The notes: generated from the letters alone by a model not told the origin. A DNA stretch of 64,000 nucleotides from Raineyella sp. W15-4 (GCF_033170155.1 NZ_CP137079.1:1798001-1862000); one strand, 5' to 3'. Shown: positions 24,850-33,862, numbered from the stretch's first letter. Translations and numbers: made by a program.

Positions 24850-26751
24850 ATGAACCGACGCCGGATGGTGATCGCCGGGGTGGTCGCCGTCGCGGTGGTG
24901 GGGGTCGCGGCCACCGCGTACGCGATCAACTCCTCCGGCAGCTCGGCGTCGGATCGCTACCGGACGACCACCGCCACCCGCGGTGACCTCACCGCCACGG
25001 TGAGCCTCAGCGGCTCCCTCACGCACGTCGACTCGGTCACCGCCGCGTTCCCCGCCTCGGGCGTGGTGACCTCGGTGTCGGTGCACGCCGGCCAACAGGT
25101 GACGGCCGGCGACACCCTCGCCACCATGGACACCACCCCGCTGCGCGCCGCCCTGCTCGAGGCCCAGTCCCAGGTGGCCGCCGCCCAACTCGCGATCGAG
25201 CAGGACCGCACCGCGATCGACACCGCGACCCCCTCGGCCACCGCACAGGCCGGCAGCACCGGCCAGGGCAGCGCCGCATCGGGGTCCGCGGCGACCGGGA
25301 CCTCCGGGGCCGGGGCTACCGCATCACGTACGGGTGCCACCTCGACCGGTGGATCCACCTCCGGAGCGGGCGGCTCCACCGGCGCGAGCAGTGGCGCGGC
25401 GAGCAAGGTAGCGGCCTCCCAGGCGGAGGTCACCAAGGCCCTGGCCGCGGTCGATGAGGCGCAGCAGGCGGTCAACAGCTCCTGCACCGAATTCCTGTCG
25501 GGTCTGGGGCAGGGCACAGCGGATCCGGGGCCCTCGGCCGCACCGGTGGCCGCTCGGACCACGCCGTCCCCGAGCCCGGACGAGTCGGCAGGCACCACCC
25601 CGCCGTCGTCGTCGGCTCCCGCCGCCGGCCAGCCCTCCTCCGCGCACGCATCCACGCCCACCGGTGCTGGCTCGGTGTCACCCTCCCTGTCTGCGTCGCC
25701 CGCTCCGACGTCTTCGAGCATCGATCCGAAGGCGCTCGAGACCTGCATGACCGCTCTCAGCGCCCTCAGCGAGGCACAGCACAAGGCGGCCCTCACCCTG
25801 GATGCCGGTGCCACGGCGCTCACCCAGCAGGCCCAGAGCCAGGCCCAGAGTCAACAGTCGGCCGCCACCCGGACCACCGGCTCGACGACCGTCCCGTCCA
25901 CCGCGGCCCGGTCCGGTGCCACCGCCGGCCAGTCCGCCCAGTCGGGTCAGGGGGGCACCGGCGCGACCTCGCCCCAGGCGAAGCTGCTCGCCGACCAGGG
26001 CACCCTGGCCGTCGCCCAGCAACAGCAGACCCAGGCGCAGAACAATCTCGATGCCGCCAGCCTCACGGCACCGATCAGTGGCGTCGTCGGTGCCGTCGAC
26101 CTCTCGGTCGGCAACCGGGCGACGCCGACGAAGGGCATCGTCATCATCGGCCCCGGCGCCGCCCAGGTGGACGCCACCGCCTCACTGGCCGACCTGCAGC
26201 AGGTCACGGTCGGTGACCACGTGCAGGTACGTACGGTCGGCTCTTCCACCGCACTGGACGGCTCTCTCACCGCGGTCGGCGCGCTGCCCTCCAGCGGCGC
26301 CGGCACCGACGCGCCCAGCTACCCGGTGGTGGTCAGTGTGCCGAGCGGCGCCGGCGGGCTGCCCGAGGGAGCCCCGTCGACCGCGTCGATCGTGACCACC
26401 TCGCTGAACAGCGCCCTCGTCATCCCCTCCTCGGCGCTCACCACCAGCTCCACCGGGGCGACCACGGTCACGACGTTGGCCGACGGCGCCACGCGTACGG
26501 TCGACGTCTCGGTGGGCGCCCGAGGACAGGGCCGGGTGCAGATCCTCAGCGGGATCAGCGCCTCGGACGTGATCGTCCTCGCCGATCTCACCGCGCCGCT
26601 GCCGGACACGAACCTCAACAACGCCCGCCGGGCCCTGGGCGGTGGGTCCGGTGCCCAGGGCGGTGGGTCCGCCTCCGCCGGCGGCGGCTCCGGTGCCGCA
26701 GGTGGTAACTCCGGTCCTGCTGCGGGCGGCGGCTCCGGTTCCGGCGGGTAA
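24850..26751 (+). CDS. Second HlyD-like adaptor with large low-complexity insertion
   Basis: The 633-residue protein has an N-terminal anchor (MVIAGVVAVAVVGVAATAYA), a first lipoyl half (AAFPASGVVTSVSVHAGQQV), and the second half only about 380 residues later (AASLTAPISGVVGAVDLSVG). Between them are Ser/Thr/Gly/Pro/Ala-rich stretches interrupted by short helices (AEVTKALAAVDEAQQAV) and two lone cysteines (NSSCTEF, LETCMTA) that may form a disulfide. It ends with a Gly-rich tail. I chose ATG 24850 with GAGGAGGAAACACG upstream; an ATG 11 codons earlier is weaker. It is 46 bp after the permease and probably the operon's last gene. The hairpin tip being replaced by disordered sequence is unusual. 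Confidence 0.82.
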   Translation: MNRRRMVIAGVVAVAVVGVAATAYAINSSGSSASDRYRTTTATRGDLTATVSLSGSLTHVDSVTAAFPASGVVTSVSVHAGQQVTAGDTLATMDTTPLRAALLEAQSQVAAAQLAIEQDRTAIDTATPSATAQAGSTGQGSAASGSAATGTSGAGATASRTGATSTGGSTSGAGGSTGASSGAASKVAASQAEVTKALAAVDEAQQAVNSSCTEFLSGLGQGTADPGPSAAPVAARTTPSPSPDESAGTTPPSSSAPAAGQPSSAHASTPTGAGSVSPSLSASPAPTSSSIDPKALETCMTALSALSEAQHKAALTLDAGATALTQQAQSQAQSQQSAATRTTGSTTVPSTAARSGATAGQSAQSGQGGTGATSPQAKLLADQGTLAVAQQQQTQAQNNLDAASLTAPISGVVGAVDLSVGNRATPTKGIVIIGPGAAQVDATASLADLQQVTVGDHVQVRTVGSSTALDGSLTAVGALPSSGAGTDAPSYPVVVSVPSGAGGLPEGAPSTASIVTTSLNSALVIPSSALTTSSTGATTVTTLADGATRTVDVSVGARGQGRVQILSGISASDVIVLADLTAPLPDTNLNNARRALGGGSGAQGGGSASAGGGSGAAGGNSGPAAGGGSGSGG

Positions 26752-26815
26752 GCCGGCGACGCCGGCCGGCGGACGAGCGGTCGGGGCCCGCCCGGCGCGG
26801 TCGCGGCGACATGCC

Positions 26816-27340
26816 TCAGGGGATCGTGTCCAATGGCCAGCGCTCCCCCGTCCCGCTGTCGATCAGGGCGGCACCGACGACCCGGACCGTCAGCGGCAAC
26901 GCGTCGGACACCGCCCGAGCCACCAGCGGCAGCTGGGCCTCCTTGGCCCGGGTGGCCAGCGACACGTGCGGCACCCACGCCCCGCGGGCGTAGTGCCGGT
27001 GGAGGTCGGCCCCCGTTCCGGTCACCGCAGCGGCGACCGTCTCCTGGCGCCGCGCGACGTCGGCCGTCACCGAGGCGGCCAGCGCCGCCCTGCCGCGGGA
27101 GAAGGCGAGCATGCCGTGGAACTCCACCGGGAACCCTCCGGCGTCGGGCAGCGCGCCGATCCACCCGCGTACCCTCGCCAGCTCCCAGCGCACCGCCACC
27201 GCGTACGACAGGTGCGGCAGATGGTGCCCGTGGGTGTGGGTGAGCAGGGTGGACACTCCCTCGCCTTCGAGCCGGGTCCAGATCTCACGGATGACGCGGT
27301 CGCCCTCCCGGTCGAAGAGCAGACACACGGCGAGGGACAT
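26816..27340 (-). CDS. 2'-5' RNA ligase family protein
   Basis: The 174-residue 2H-phosphoesterase fold protein has His-x-Ser motifs LPHLSYAVAV (first) and WVPHVSLATRA (second), each replacing the usual Thr by Ser, which the family tolerates. It is shorter and diverged from the ThpR-like protein at 16.7 kb, so the two are not recent duplicates. It likely acts on 2',3'-cyclic or 2'-5' linked nucleotides in the cytosol. The opposite-strand neighbour (adaptor) converges; the DODA-type gene lies upstream on the same strand. Confidence 0.75.
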   Translation of the reverse strand: MSLAVCLLFDREGDRVIREIWTRLEGEGVSTLLTHTHGHHLPHLSYAVAVRWELARVRGWIGALPDAGGFPVEFHGMLAFSRGRAALAASVTADVARRQETVAAAVTGTGADLHRHYARGAWVPHVSLATRAKEAQLPLVARAVSDALPLTVRVVGAALIDSGTGERWPLDTIP

Positions 27341-27421
27341 GGCCTCATCATCCTCCGGCCGGCTGCACGTGACAGGCGATCGACCGGGCGGAACGCAGAT
27401 GGGGTGCAGCGACGGTGGGGC

Positions 27422-28291
27422 TCAGATGTTGGCGGAGTCCGCCGGCGCCTCGTCGGCGAGGGTCTGGTCGCCGGTGAGCTGCTGGTCGACCTCGCAGTGC
27501 AGATCGAGGGTGTAGGCCGTCATCGACAGCGAGCCGTACGCGTAGCCGTCGACCAGCACCTCCGGTCCGGCGCCGGCGACTCCGGCCAGACCACCCAGGT
27601 ACAGCAGCGGCAGGAAGTGGTCCGGGGTCGGCACCGAGGCGGCGAAATCTCGGTGGTCGGCCAGCCGGGCCAGACCGCTCGGGTCCTCGAGGACGGCTGC
27701 CTTGGCGTCCTCGTTGAACCGCCGCGCCCAGTCGAACCCATGGTCCGGCTGCTGCCAGTCGATCGCCCTCAGGTTGTGCACCACATTGCCACTGGCCAGC
27801 ACCAGCACCCCGTGCTCCCGCAAGGAGGCGAGCCGGGCGCCCAGCGCCAGGTGGTAGTCGAGCGGCTTGCCCGCGTTCACGCTCAGCTGCACCACCGGGA
27901 TGTCGGCGTCCGGGAAGGCGTGCACCAGGACCGACCAGGCGCCGTGGTCGATCCCCCACGAGTCGCTGTCGGCACCGACCCACATCGGGTGCACCGCGTC
28001 GGCGACCTCGGTCGCCAGTTCGGGCAGACCCGGGGCGGGGTACTCGACCTCGAACAGCCGGCGGGGGAACCCGTAGAAGTCGTGGATCGTCCGTGGTTTC
28101 GGCATCGCCGTCACCGCGGTCGCCTGGATGTACCAGTGCGCCGAGATGACCAGGATCGCCCGTGGCCGAGGCACCGCGCGGCCGAAGGCCCGCCAGGCCC
28201 CGCTGTAGCGGTTGAGTTCCAGCGCGTTCATCGGCGTGCCGTGGCCGACGAAGGCCGCGGGCATCAGGTCCGGCGCGGTCTGTGCACTCAT
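27422..28291 (-). CDS. Class III extradiol dioxygenase, DODA/YgiD type
   Basis: The 289-residue protein of the LigB superfamily has metal-binding histidines in FVGHGTPMNAL and WGIDHGAWSVL, the SAHWYI motif, and a conserved His in SGNVVHNLR. This is the YgiD / 4,5-DOPA extradiol dioxygenase group, which cleaves catecholic rings such as L-DOPA; physiological substrates in bacteria are mostly unknown. Length is slightly above the E. coli protein because of an acidic C-terminal tail. Divergent from the ltrA-like gene. Confidence 0.9.
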   Translation of the reverse strand: MSAQTAPDLMPAAFVGHGTPMNALELNRYSGAWRAFGRAVPRPRAILVISAHWYIQATAVTAMPKPRTIHDFYGFPRRLFEVEYPAPGLPELATEVADAVHPMWVGADSDSWGIDHGAWSVLVHAFPDADIPVVQLSVNAGKPLDYHLALGARLASLREHGVLVLASGNVVHNLRAIDWQQPDHGFDWARRFNEDAKAAVLEDPSGLARLADHRDFAASVPTPDHFLPLLYLGGLAGVAGAGPEVLVDGYAYGSLSMTAYTLDLHCEVDQQLTGDQTLADEAPADSANI

Positions 28292-28450
28292 GGGGTCCTC
28301 CGAGGTCGTACGACGTGGTCCGGAGACCAGGGTAGTGCGGTGACCGGGGGCGGGAACGGAGGTGGGTCGGGCGGCACGGCGGCCGTCGGGGACGACGGCG
28401 TCGGTGGCACCGAGGTGGGCCGCTGCGCCGGTCTGCGGAACACTGTTCCC

Positions 28451-29767
28451 ATGACACCCGTACCGGAGTCAGGTCCCGCCCCGGAGTCGACGCCTGCGCC
28501 GGGATCCCTCGGCCGGCACCGCCTGTCCCCCCTGCTCCCCCGCGACACGGAAGAGCAGCACCGGGTCGCGTCGCCGCTGGAACTGCTGTTCGACCTGACC
28601 TTCGCGGTCGCGTTCGGGCTGAGCGGCACCCAGTTCGCCCATTTCCTGGCCGAGGGCCATGTCGCCACCGCGCTGCTCGGTTTCGCGATCGCCGGTTTCG
28701 CGATCGTCTGGGCGTGGATCAACTACTCCTGGTTCGCCTCCGCCTATGCCAACGACGACTGGGCGTTCCGGCTGATGTCGATGGCGATCATGGTCGGTGT
28801 GGTGGTGCTGGCGCTGGGCATCCCGCCGATGTACGAGTCGTTGGAGTCGCCGCATTTCGACAACCGGACGATCATCCTGGGCTATGTCGTGATGCGACTG
28901 CCGCTGCTGGCGGGCTGGGGACGAGCCTGGGCGGTGGACGTGCTGCGCCGCCCGGCGATCGCGCTCTACATCGGGTCGATCCTCGTCGCCCAGGCCTGCT
29001 GGATCGTCGTCGCGGTGCTGCCGTTGACTGTCACCCAGACGCTGTGGTGCACGGTCGGGCTGGTGGTCATCGAAGTGTCCGGGCCGTTCCTCGCCGAACG
29101 TCGGGCCGCCACGCCGTGGCATGCCCACCACATCGTCGAGCGGTACGGGCTGCTGCTGATCATCACCCTCGGTGAGGGGGTGATCGGCACTGTCGCGGCA
29201 CTGTCGGCCCTGATCGACCGGGAGCACTGGACCATCGAGGCGGTGCTGGTCGTGGTGGCGGGCATCGGGCTCACCTTCGGACTGTGGTGGGTGTACTTCG
29301 CCGTCGACACCGCGCAGATCCTGCACCATTACCGGGAACGCTCCTTCCTCTTCGGCTACCTGCACCTGCCGCTGTTCCTGACGGTCGCGGCCACCGGCGC
29401 GGGACTGCATGTCGCCGGGCTGTGGGTGGCCGGCGAGTCCTCGCTACCGCTGCCCGGGGTGGTCGGCGCGGTGGCCGTACCCGTCCTGACGTACGTCGCG
29501 CTGGTCAACGGGATCTACGCCCTGATGCACCGCGGTGGCGAGGGCGGGCATGCCCTCTTCCACACCATGGTCTTCGTCGTCACCGCGCTGGTGATCGGCG
29601 CCGCGGTCGTGCTGGCGTACGCCGGGGTCTCGTTGGGCTGGTGCCTGGTCGTCGTCATGCTCGGGCCGCTGGTGACGGTCCTCGGTCTGGAGACGGGTGG
29701 CTTCCGGCACATCGAGGCCGACCAGGCGGCACTGCTGGCGAAGGCCCGCTCCCGACACGAGGACTGA
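28451..29767 (+). CDS. Low temperature requirement protein A (LtrA) family
   Basis: The 438-residue membrane protein has about eleven helices and the LtrA signatures VASPLELLFDLTFAVAFGL near the N-terminus, HHIVERYGLLLIITLGEGV in the middle and GLWWVYFAVDTAQI. The family was named from a Listeria cold-growth phenotype; its biochemical role is unknown. I start at ATG 28451 because family similarity begins soon after; the frame stays open far upstream but reads as shadow of the DODA and RNA ligase genes. Single gene. Confidence 0.88.
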   Translation: MTPVPESGPAPESTPAPGSLGRHRLSPLLPRDTEEQHRVASPLELLFDLTFAVAFGLSGTQFAHFLAEGHVATALLGFAIAGFAIVWAWINYSWFASAYANDDWAFRLMSMAIMVGVVVLALGIPPMYESLESPHFDNRTIILGYVVMRLPLLAGWGRAWAVDVLRRPAIALYIGSILVAQACWIVVAVLPLTVTQTLWCTVGLVVIEVSGPFLAERRAATPWHAHHIVERYGLLLIITLGEGVIGTVAALSALIDREHWTIEAVLVVVAGIGLTFGLWWVYFAVDTAQILHHYRERSFLFGYLHLPLFLTVAATGAGLHVAGLWVAGESSLPLPGVVGAVAVPVLTYVALVNGIYALMHRGGEGGHALFHTMVFVVTALVIGAAVVLAYAGVSLGWCLVVVMLGPLVTVLGLETGGFRHIEADQAALLAKARSRHED

Positions 29768-29806
29768 GCCGCACGGACCGTCAGCGGCGCGGCGGACGGG
29801 CTCGGC

Positions 29807-30232
29807 TCAGACGACGCGCAACTCCTTGGGGACCGCCTTCAGTGCCTGGGAGACCGGGCAGTTCTCCTTCGCCCAGTCGGCCTTGGCGGCGAAGTCCGCG
29901 TCACTGAGACCGGGGACCACGCCGTGCACGGTGACGGTGATGCTGGTGATCCCGGTGCCCGGCACGAAGCTGACGTCGGCGCGGGTGTCGATGCTGGTGG
30001 GCGCGTGGCCGTCCTGGGCCAGCGCATTGCTGAGGGCCATGCTGTAGCAGGTCGCCAGCGCGGCGCCGAGGAGTTCCTCGGGATTCGTGGTGCCCTGTCC
30101 GGGCTCGGCCCGCCGTGCCCAGGTCACGTCGAACGTCGCCTGCCCGGAGGTCGCCAGCTCCGTACGGCCGTTGCCGTCGAAGAGGCCGCCCTCCCAGTGC
30201 GTGGTGGCGGTGCTGACACTCGGATTCGCCAT
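29807..30232 (-). CDS. OsmC/Ohr family peroxiredoxin
   Basis: The 141-residue protein has both redox cysteines of the family: GAALATCYSMAL and WAKENCPVSQAL. It begins STATTHWEGGLFDGNGRTEL, closer to OsmC than Ohr. OsmC proteins reduce organic hydroperoxides using the first Cys, with dihydrolipoamide or another thiol as reductant. It is divergent from the YtrA-type regulator operon and probably monocistronic. Confidence 0.9.
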   Translation of the reverse strand: MANPSVSTATTHWEGGLFDGNGRTELATSGQATFDVTWARRAEPGQGTTNPEELLGAALATCYSMALSNALAQDGHAPTSIDTRADVSFVPGTGITSITVTVHGVVPGLSDADFAAKADWAKENCPVSQALKAVPKELRVV

Positions 30233-30364
30233 CGGAACACTCCTTGATGTCAGGGCGTCTGTCGGCGTCGAAGGCGCCTCTGGACGAGCCTAGCCCGGCC
30301 GGGACGTTCTGGACAGGACCCAGGATCCGCGGGAGCCCCTTGTACCCGGGCGCGCCGCACGTGT

Positions 30365-30391
30365 TACTGTCTATGTTGTACATGTACAGTA
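30365..30391. promoter_or_regulatory. Operator-like palindrome before the YtrA-type regulator
   Basis: TGTACATGTACA (30377-30388) is a perfect 12-bp palindrome, and TACTGT (30365-30370) is mirrored by ACAGTA (30386-30391). This AT-richer patch lies 40-66 bp upstream of the GTG start of the GntR regulator, where YtrA-type proteins usually bind their own operon. Confidence 0.55.
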
Positions 30392-30430
30392 GGTCTATCG
30401 CGGTGGGCCGGTCGACGAGGAGGGACGCCT

Positions 30431-30805
30431 GTGCGGATCGTGCTGTCGGAGACCACCGGCGTCCCGTTGTACGAACAGATCGTGGAGCAGCTGCGCCAGC
30501 AGATCATCACCGGTCGGCTCACCGCGGGCGAGCCGTTGCCGTCGTTACGCAGCCTGGCCAAGGACCTGCGGGTCAGCCTGATCACCACCACCCGGGCCTA
30601 CAACGAGCTCGCCGCGGCAGGGCTGATCGTGAACGTGCCCGGGAAGGGGTCGTACGTGGCGACGGTCGACCCGGTGGCCGCCCGTCGCCAGGTGGTCGAG
30701 GCGGCCCGTGCCGATCTCGCCCGAGCGGTGGCGACCGCGCGCGGCTCGGGTCTGGTCGCCCTGCCGGAGTTGGTGCAGATCCTGGAGGAGGAGTGGAACC
30801 GATGA
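30431..30805 (+). CDS. GntR regulator, YtrA subfamily
   Basis: The 124-residue protein has an N-terminal winged HTH (PLYEQIVEQLRQQI, LPSLRSLAKDLRVSLITTTRAY, GKGSYVA) and only a short helical C-terminus instead of a ligand domain, the YtrA layout. These regulators usually repress the ABC transporter operon they head. GTG 30431 has GAGGAGGGA upstream. Its stop overlaps the ATPase start by ATGA, so regulator and transporter are translationally coupled. Confidence 0.92.
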   Translation: MRIVLSETTGVPLYEQIVEQLRQQIITGRLTAGEPLPSLRSLAKDLRVSLITTTRAYNELAAAGLIVNVPGKGSYVATVDPVAARRQVVEAARADLARAVATARGSGLVALPELVQILEEEWNR

Positions 30806-31644
30806 ACGCATCGGACGTCGTGATCGACATCAAGGGGCTGCGGAAACGGCGGGGAGAGTTCGTCCTGGGCCCGCTCGACCTGGCAATCCGCCGTGGCTAC
30901 GTCACTGCCCTGGTGGGGGTCAACGGGGCAGGGAAGACCACCCTGCTGCGGAGCCTGCTGGGCCTCGTCCACCCCGATGCGGGGACGGTGCGGCTCCCCG
31001 ATCCCGGGCGGATCGGGGTGGCGTTCGACCACCCCTTCCTGGTGCCGGACTGGACCGTACGCCAGGCCGCCGCTGCCGTCCGGGGGTTCCGCGAGCGCTG
31101 GGACGAGGCCTACCTGGCCGCCCTGTGGCACCGCTTCCGGCTGCGCCCCGAGGAGAAGGTCAAGGACCTGTCCCGCGGCGAGAGCGGAAAACTGATGGTG
31201 GCCCTCGCCCTGGCCCACCACCCCGACCTGCTGATCCTCGACGAGCCGACCAGCGGGCTGGATCCAGCGGCCCGCGCCGACCTGATCGACGTGTTGCGCG
31301 AGCATCTGATCGAGGAGGGGCGCAGCCTGCTCTTCTCCACCCACATCACCGCCGACCTCGAAGGGTTCGCCGACGACCTGGTGCTGATCGACGCCGGCCG
31401 GGTGACGTACGCCGGGCCGGCCGAGGAACTCACCGAGACGTACGCCGTCATCCGCGGTGGCGCCGACGAACTCACTGCCGAGACGGCGGCGCTGGTGCAC
31501 GGGCTGCGGCGCAGTCCCCAGGGCTTCACCGGCCTGGTCCGACTCGCCGACTCAGCCGCCTTCGACCACCGCGTCGTGCTGGAACAACCCACCCTCGACC
31601 AGGTCGTCGTCGGCCTCGGTCGCCATGACCCCCGGGAGAGCTGA
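30802..31644 (+). CDS. ABC transporter ATPase, YtrB-like
   Basis: The 280-residue ATPase has Walker A VGVNGAGKTTLLRSLLG, a variant signature LSRGESGKLMVA (usual LSGGQ), Walker B LLILDEPTSGLDP and H-loop FSTHIT. The long C-terminal part after the NBD (ADELTAETAALVHG) resembles regulators of ABC-2 exporters. In related operons this pair exports or senses cell-envelope-active compounds. It lies between its GntR regulator and an ABC-2 type membrane subunit. Confidence 0.9.
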   Translation: MNASDVVIDIKGLRKRRGEFVLGPLDLAIRRGYVTALVGVNGAGKTTLLRSLLGLVHPDAGTVRLPDPGRIGVAFDHPFLVPDWTVRQAAAAVRGFRERWDEAYLAALWHRFRLRPEEKVKDLSRGESGKLMVALALAHHPDLLILDEPTSGLDPAARADLIDVLREHLIEEGRSLLFSTHITADLEGFADDLVLIDAGRVTYAGPAEELTETYAVIRGGADELTAETAALVHGLRRSPQGFTGLVRLADSAAFDHRVVLEQPTLDQVVVGLGRHDPRES

Positions 31645-31646
31645 CG

Positions 31647-32315
31647 ATGTCCACCGCCCTGCGTTTCGTCGGCCTCGACCTGCGGGCCCTCCGGCCGTAC
31701 GCCAGGGGACTCGCCCTGACCCTGGTGATCATGACCGTCTTCACCGTGCTCCCGTCGCGCAACCCTTACGCCGTGCTTCCACCGCTGATGCTCGGTGCGG
31801 TCATCGTGGGACCCCAGTACCTCTTCGCCGCCGACGAACGCTCCGACCTGGACACGCTCTACACGGTGCTCGGTGTCCCCCGTCGCGCCGTCGTGGCGGG
31901 CCGCTATCTCACCGTTGCCCTCCTCGAAGCCGTCTTGACCCTGCTCGGCCTCGCCACCACGGCGATCGCGGCCGCCGCACTGCGCGTTCCGCTGGAGCTG
32001 TCGATCGTCGCCGGGATGACGATGATCGCGGTCGCCGTCCTCTGCCTGGTCTTCGCCTGTCAGCTGCCGCTCTTCTTCGCGGTCGGCTACACCGCGGCAC
32101 GACCGTACGTGTTCGTGGTGCCGATCGTCGCCTTCGTCGGCGGCTTCCTCGTCCTCGGGGCGGGGCTGGTCCCCGACGCCGGGCCCCTGCTGCTGAGTGC
32201 GCTGCAGCACTTGGGTACCGTGCCGGCCGGCGTGCTGACGATCGCCGTCAGCGCCGGGCTACTGGTCGCCTCCGCCGAGCTGTCCCAGCGGTTGTACGCC
32301 CGCCGGGATCTCTGA
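31647..32315 (+). CDS. ABC-2 type permease
   Basis: The 222-residue protein has six hydrophobic segments and no soluble domain; it begins ALRFVGLDLRALRPYARG and has the YtrC/ABC-2 family phrase ADERSDLDTLYTVLGVPRR after helix 2. It starts 2 bp after the ATPase stop and completes the three-gene operon. It probably dimerises to form the membrane channel powered by the upstream ATPase. Substrate unknown, cell-envelope stress response likely by analogy with YtrA operons. Confidence 0.82.
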   Translation: MSTALRFVGLDLRALRPYARGLALTLVIMTVFTVLPSRNPYAVLPPLMLGAVIVGPQYLFAADERSDLDTLYTVLGVPRRAVVAGRYLTVALLEAVLTLLGLATTAIAAAALRVPLELSIVAGMTMIAVAVLCLVFACQLPLFFAVGYTAARPYVFVVPIVAFVGGFLVLGAGLVPDAGPLLLSALQHLGTVPAGVLTIAVSAGLLVASAELSQRLYARRDL

Positions 32316-32341
32316 CGCCGGATCGCGGACCGACGGGCCGA

Positions 32342-33340
32342 TCAGCTCCTCCCGGCCCCGCCACCATCGGTGGACGGACCGGTCGGCGACACCGGACGAT
32401 GGCGCTCGACGAGATCGGCGGCCAGCTCGTGGACCAGCGCCCGCGCCGCGGGCGGTGCGACCACCTCGAGATGGTCGCCGAACTGCAGGAGCTGTCGCAC
32501 CGACTCCAGCTCCCGATAGCCGATGCGGACGGTGTGCCAGCCGGCCGCGGCCGGACCGACGTCCAGGATCCGGCTGCCGAGCACCCGCCGGGCGAGGTCG
32601 AGGCGGGTCTCCCGCAGCCGGGCGGTGACCACCACCGACCCAGGGCGCTCCGTACGCCGGCGCAGCTCGGCCCACACCGACCGCAGGTCGCAGCCCGGTC
32701 GGGTCCTGACGGGCTCCGGCAGGACCTCGTACCCCTCGAGGCGGTCCAGGGCGAACAGCCTGGGTTCCCCCGCCTGGTCGGCGACGAGGTACCACCGACC
32801 CGCTTTGGTGGCCAGACCGTACGGATCCACCACCCTGGCGACCGCACGCTGCGCGCCACTGCGGCGATAACGCAGCCGGAGCCGGGGGCGGGTCCGCAAC
32901 GCGAGGGTCAGCTCCGCGACCGGGGGCGCGTGCCCCTCCGGCGCGAGCCACCCCGCATTGTCCACCACGATCAGGTCGGCAAGGCCCGAGCCGGGGTGAG
33001 CTCCGCCTGACCGGCGGGCGGCGATCTTGCGGGTGGCCGTCTCGTGGGCGGCGGCCAGCTCGAGTTGCTCGCGTTGGGTGGCGTCCAGTCCCGCGGTGAG
33101 CACCGCCTCCATCTCCGCGGGGTCGAGATGTGAGACGTTGAGGCGGGCCCCCGGCAGCAGCACAATCCCCCCACGGCGTCCGCGTTCGGCGTAGACGGGC
33201 ACCCCCGCCGCGGACAGCGCCTCCACATCACGCAGGATCGTCCGGCGGGACACCTCGAGCCGGTCGGCCAACTCGACCGTCGTCATCCGCTGCCGCGCCT
33301 GCAGGAGCAGCAACAGCGAGAGCAGCCGGGCAGACTTCAT
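32342..33340 (-). CDS. YafY-type HTH/WYL-domain transcriptional regulator
   Basis: The 332-residue regulator has an N-terminal DeoR-like HTH (MTTVELADRLEVSRRTILRDVEAL), then a WYL domain (residues about 135-215; the motif reads AGRWYLVADQAG) and the WCX C-terminal extension. WYL domains bind small ligands or nucleic acid. I chose ATG 33340 (GTG 33346 is an alternative); the frame extends 23 codons further without family similarity. It is divergent from a VOC protein gene, a very common pairing in which the regulator probably controls the VOC gene through the 92-bp gap (direct TGAC repeats at 33363-33377). Confidence 0.88.
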   Translation of the reverse strand: MKSARLLSLLLLLQARQRMTTVELADRLEVSRRTILRDVEALSAAGVPVYAERGRRGGIVLLPGARLNVSHLDPAEMEAVLTAGLDATQREQLELAAAHETATRKIAARRSGGAHPGSGLADLIVVDNAGWLAPEGHAPPVAELTLALRTRPRLRLRYRRSGAQRAVARVVDPYGLATKAGRWYLVADQAGEPRLFALDRLEGYEVLPEPVRTRPGCDLRSVWAELRRRTERPGSVVVTARLRETRLDLARRVLGSRILDVGPAAAGWHTVRIGYRELESVRQLLQFGDHLEVVAPPAARALVHELAADLVERHRPVSPTGPSTDGGGAGRS

Positions 33341-33432
33341 GGTCACATCATCCGGGAAAACATGACAGGTTCTGACGCGATTCGCCGATTTCCTTGGTGG
33401 CGTATCCATCGATCACCAGCAGGAGGCAACTG

Positions 33433-33798
33433 ATGTCAGCACCCAATCTCTTCCTCGTCTACGTCCGGGACGCCGCAGTGGCGACCCGCTTCTACAGCGA
33501 TCTCTTCGAGATCCAGCCGGTCTTCACCAGCCCGCGGTACGTCGCCTTCGAGGCCGCGCCCGGAGTCCTCTTCGCGCTGTGGACCGGCCGCAGCGAACAC
33601 GCCACGCCCTCGACGCCGCGCACCTCCGAGGTCGGCCTGATGATCCCGGGATCCGCGGCGGCGATCGACGCGCTGCACGTCCGGTGGGCGGCGAAGGGCG
33701 TCGCCGTCGTCGAGGAACCCCACGACGAGGTGTTCGGTCGTACGTTCGTCGTCGCCGACCCGGACGGCAACCTGATCCGCGTCTCGCCCGTCGACTGA
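33433..33798 (+). CDS. VOC (glyoxalase/bleomycin resistance-like) protein
   Basis: The 121-residue single VOC module pair opens NLFLVYVRDAAVATRFYSDLF and ends TFVVADPDGNLIRV. The typical metal or ligand positions are partly absent (no N-terminal His), so drug or metabolite binding rather than catalysis is plausible. AGGAGG sits 6 nt before ATG 33433. Divergent from a WYL regulator that likely controls it. Confidence 0.85.
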   Translation: MSAPNLFLVYVRDAAVATRFYSDLFEIQPVFTSPRYVAFEAAPGVLFALWTGRSEHATPSTPRTSEVGLMIPGSAAAIDALHVRWAAKGVAVVEEPHDEVFGRTFVVADPDGNLIRVSPVD

Positions 33799-33862
33799 GT
33801 CCTGACGGTGAAGCTCGGCGAGGTCTGCCCGGCCGAGGAGTAAAAGCCCGAGGATGGTCACC

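Noticed and set aside
26642-28450. Very long open frame running into the LtrA-like gene
   Set aside because: It lies opposite the RNA ligase and DODA-type genes, both with clear motifs, and its own translation is low-complexity shadow.
33363-33377. TGAC direct repeats in the WYL/VOC gap as a firm operator
   Set aside because: Two four-base matches are too short to call; mentioned only as a candidate in the regulator entry.
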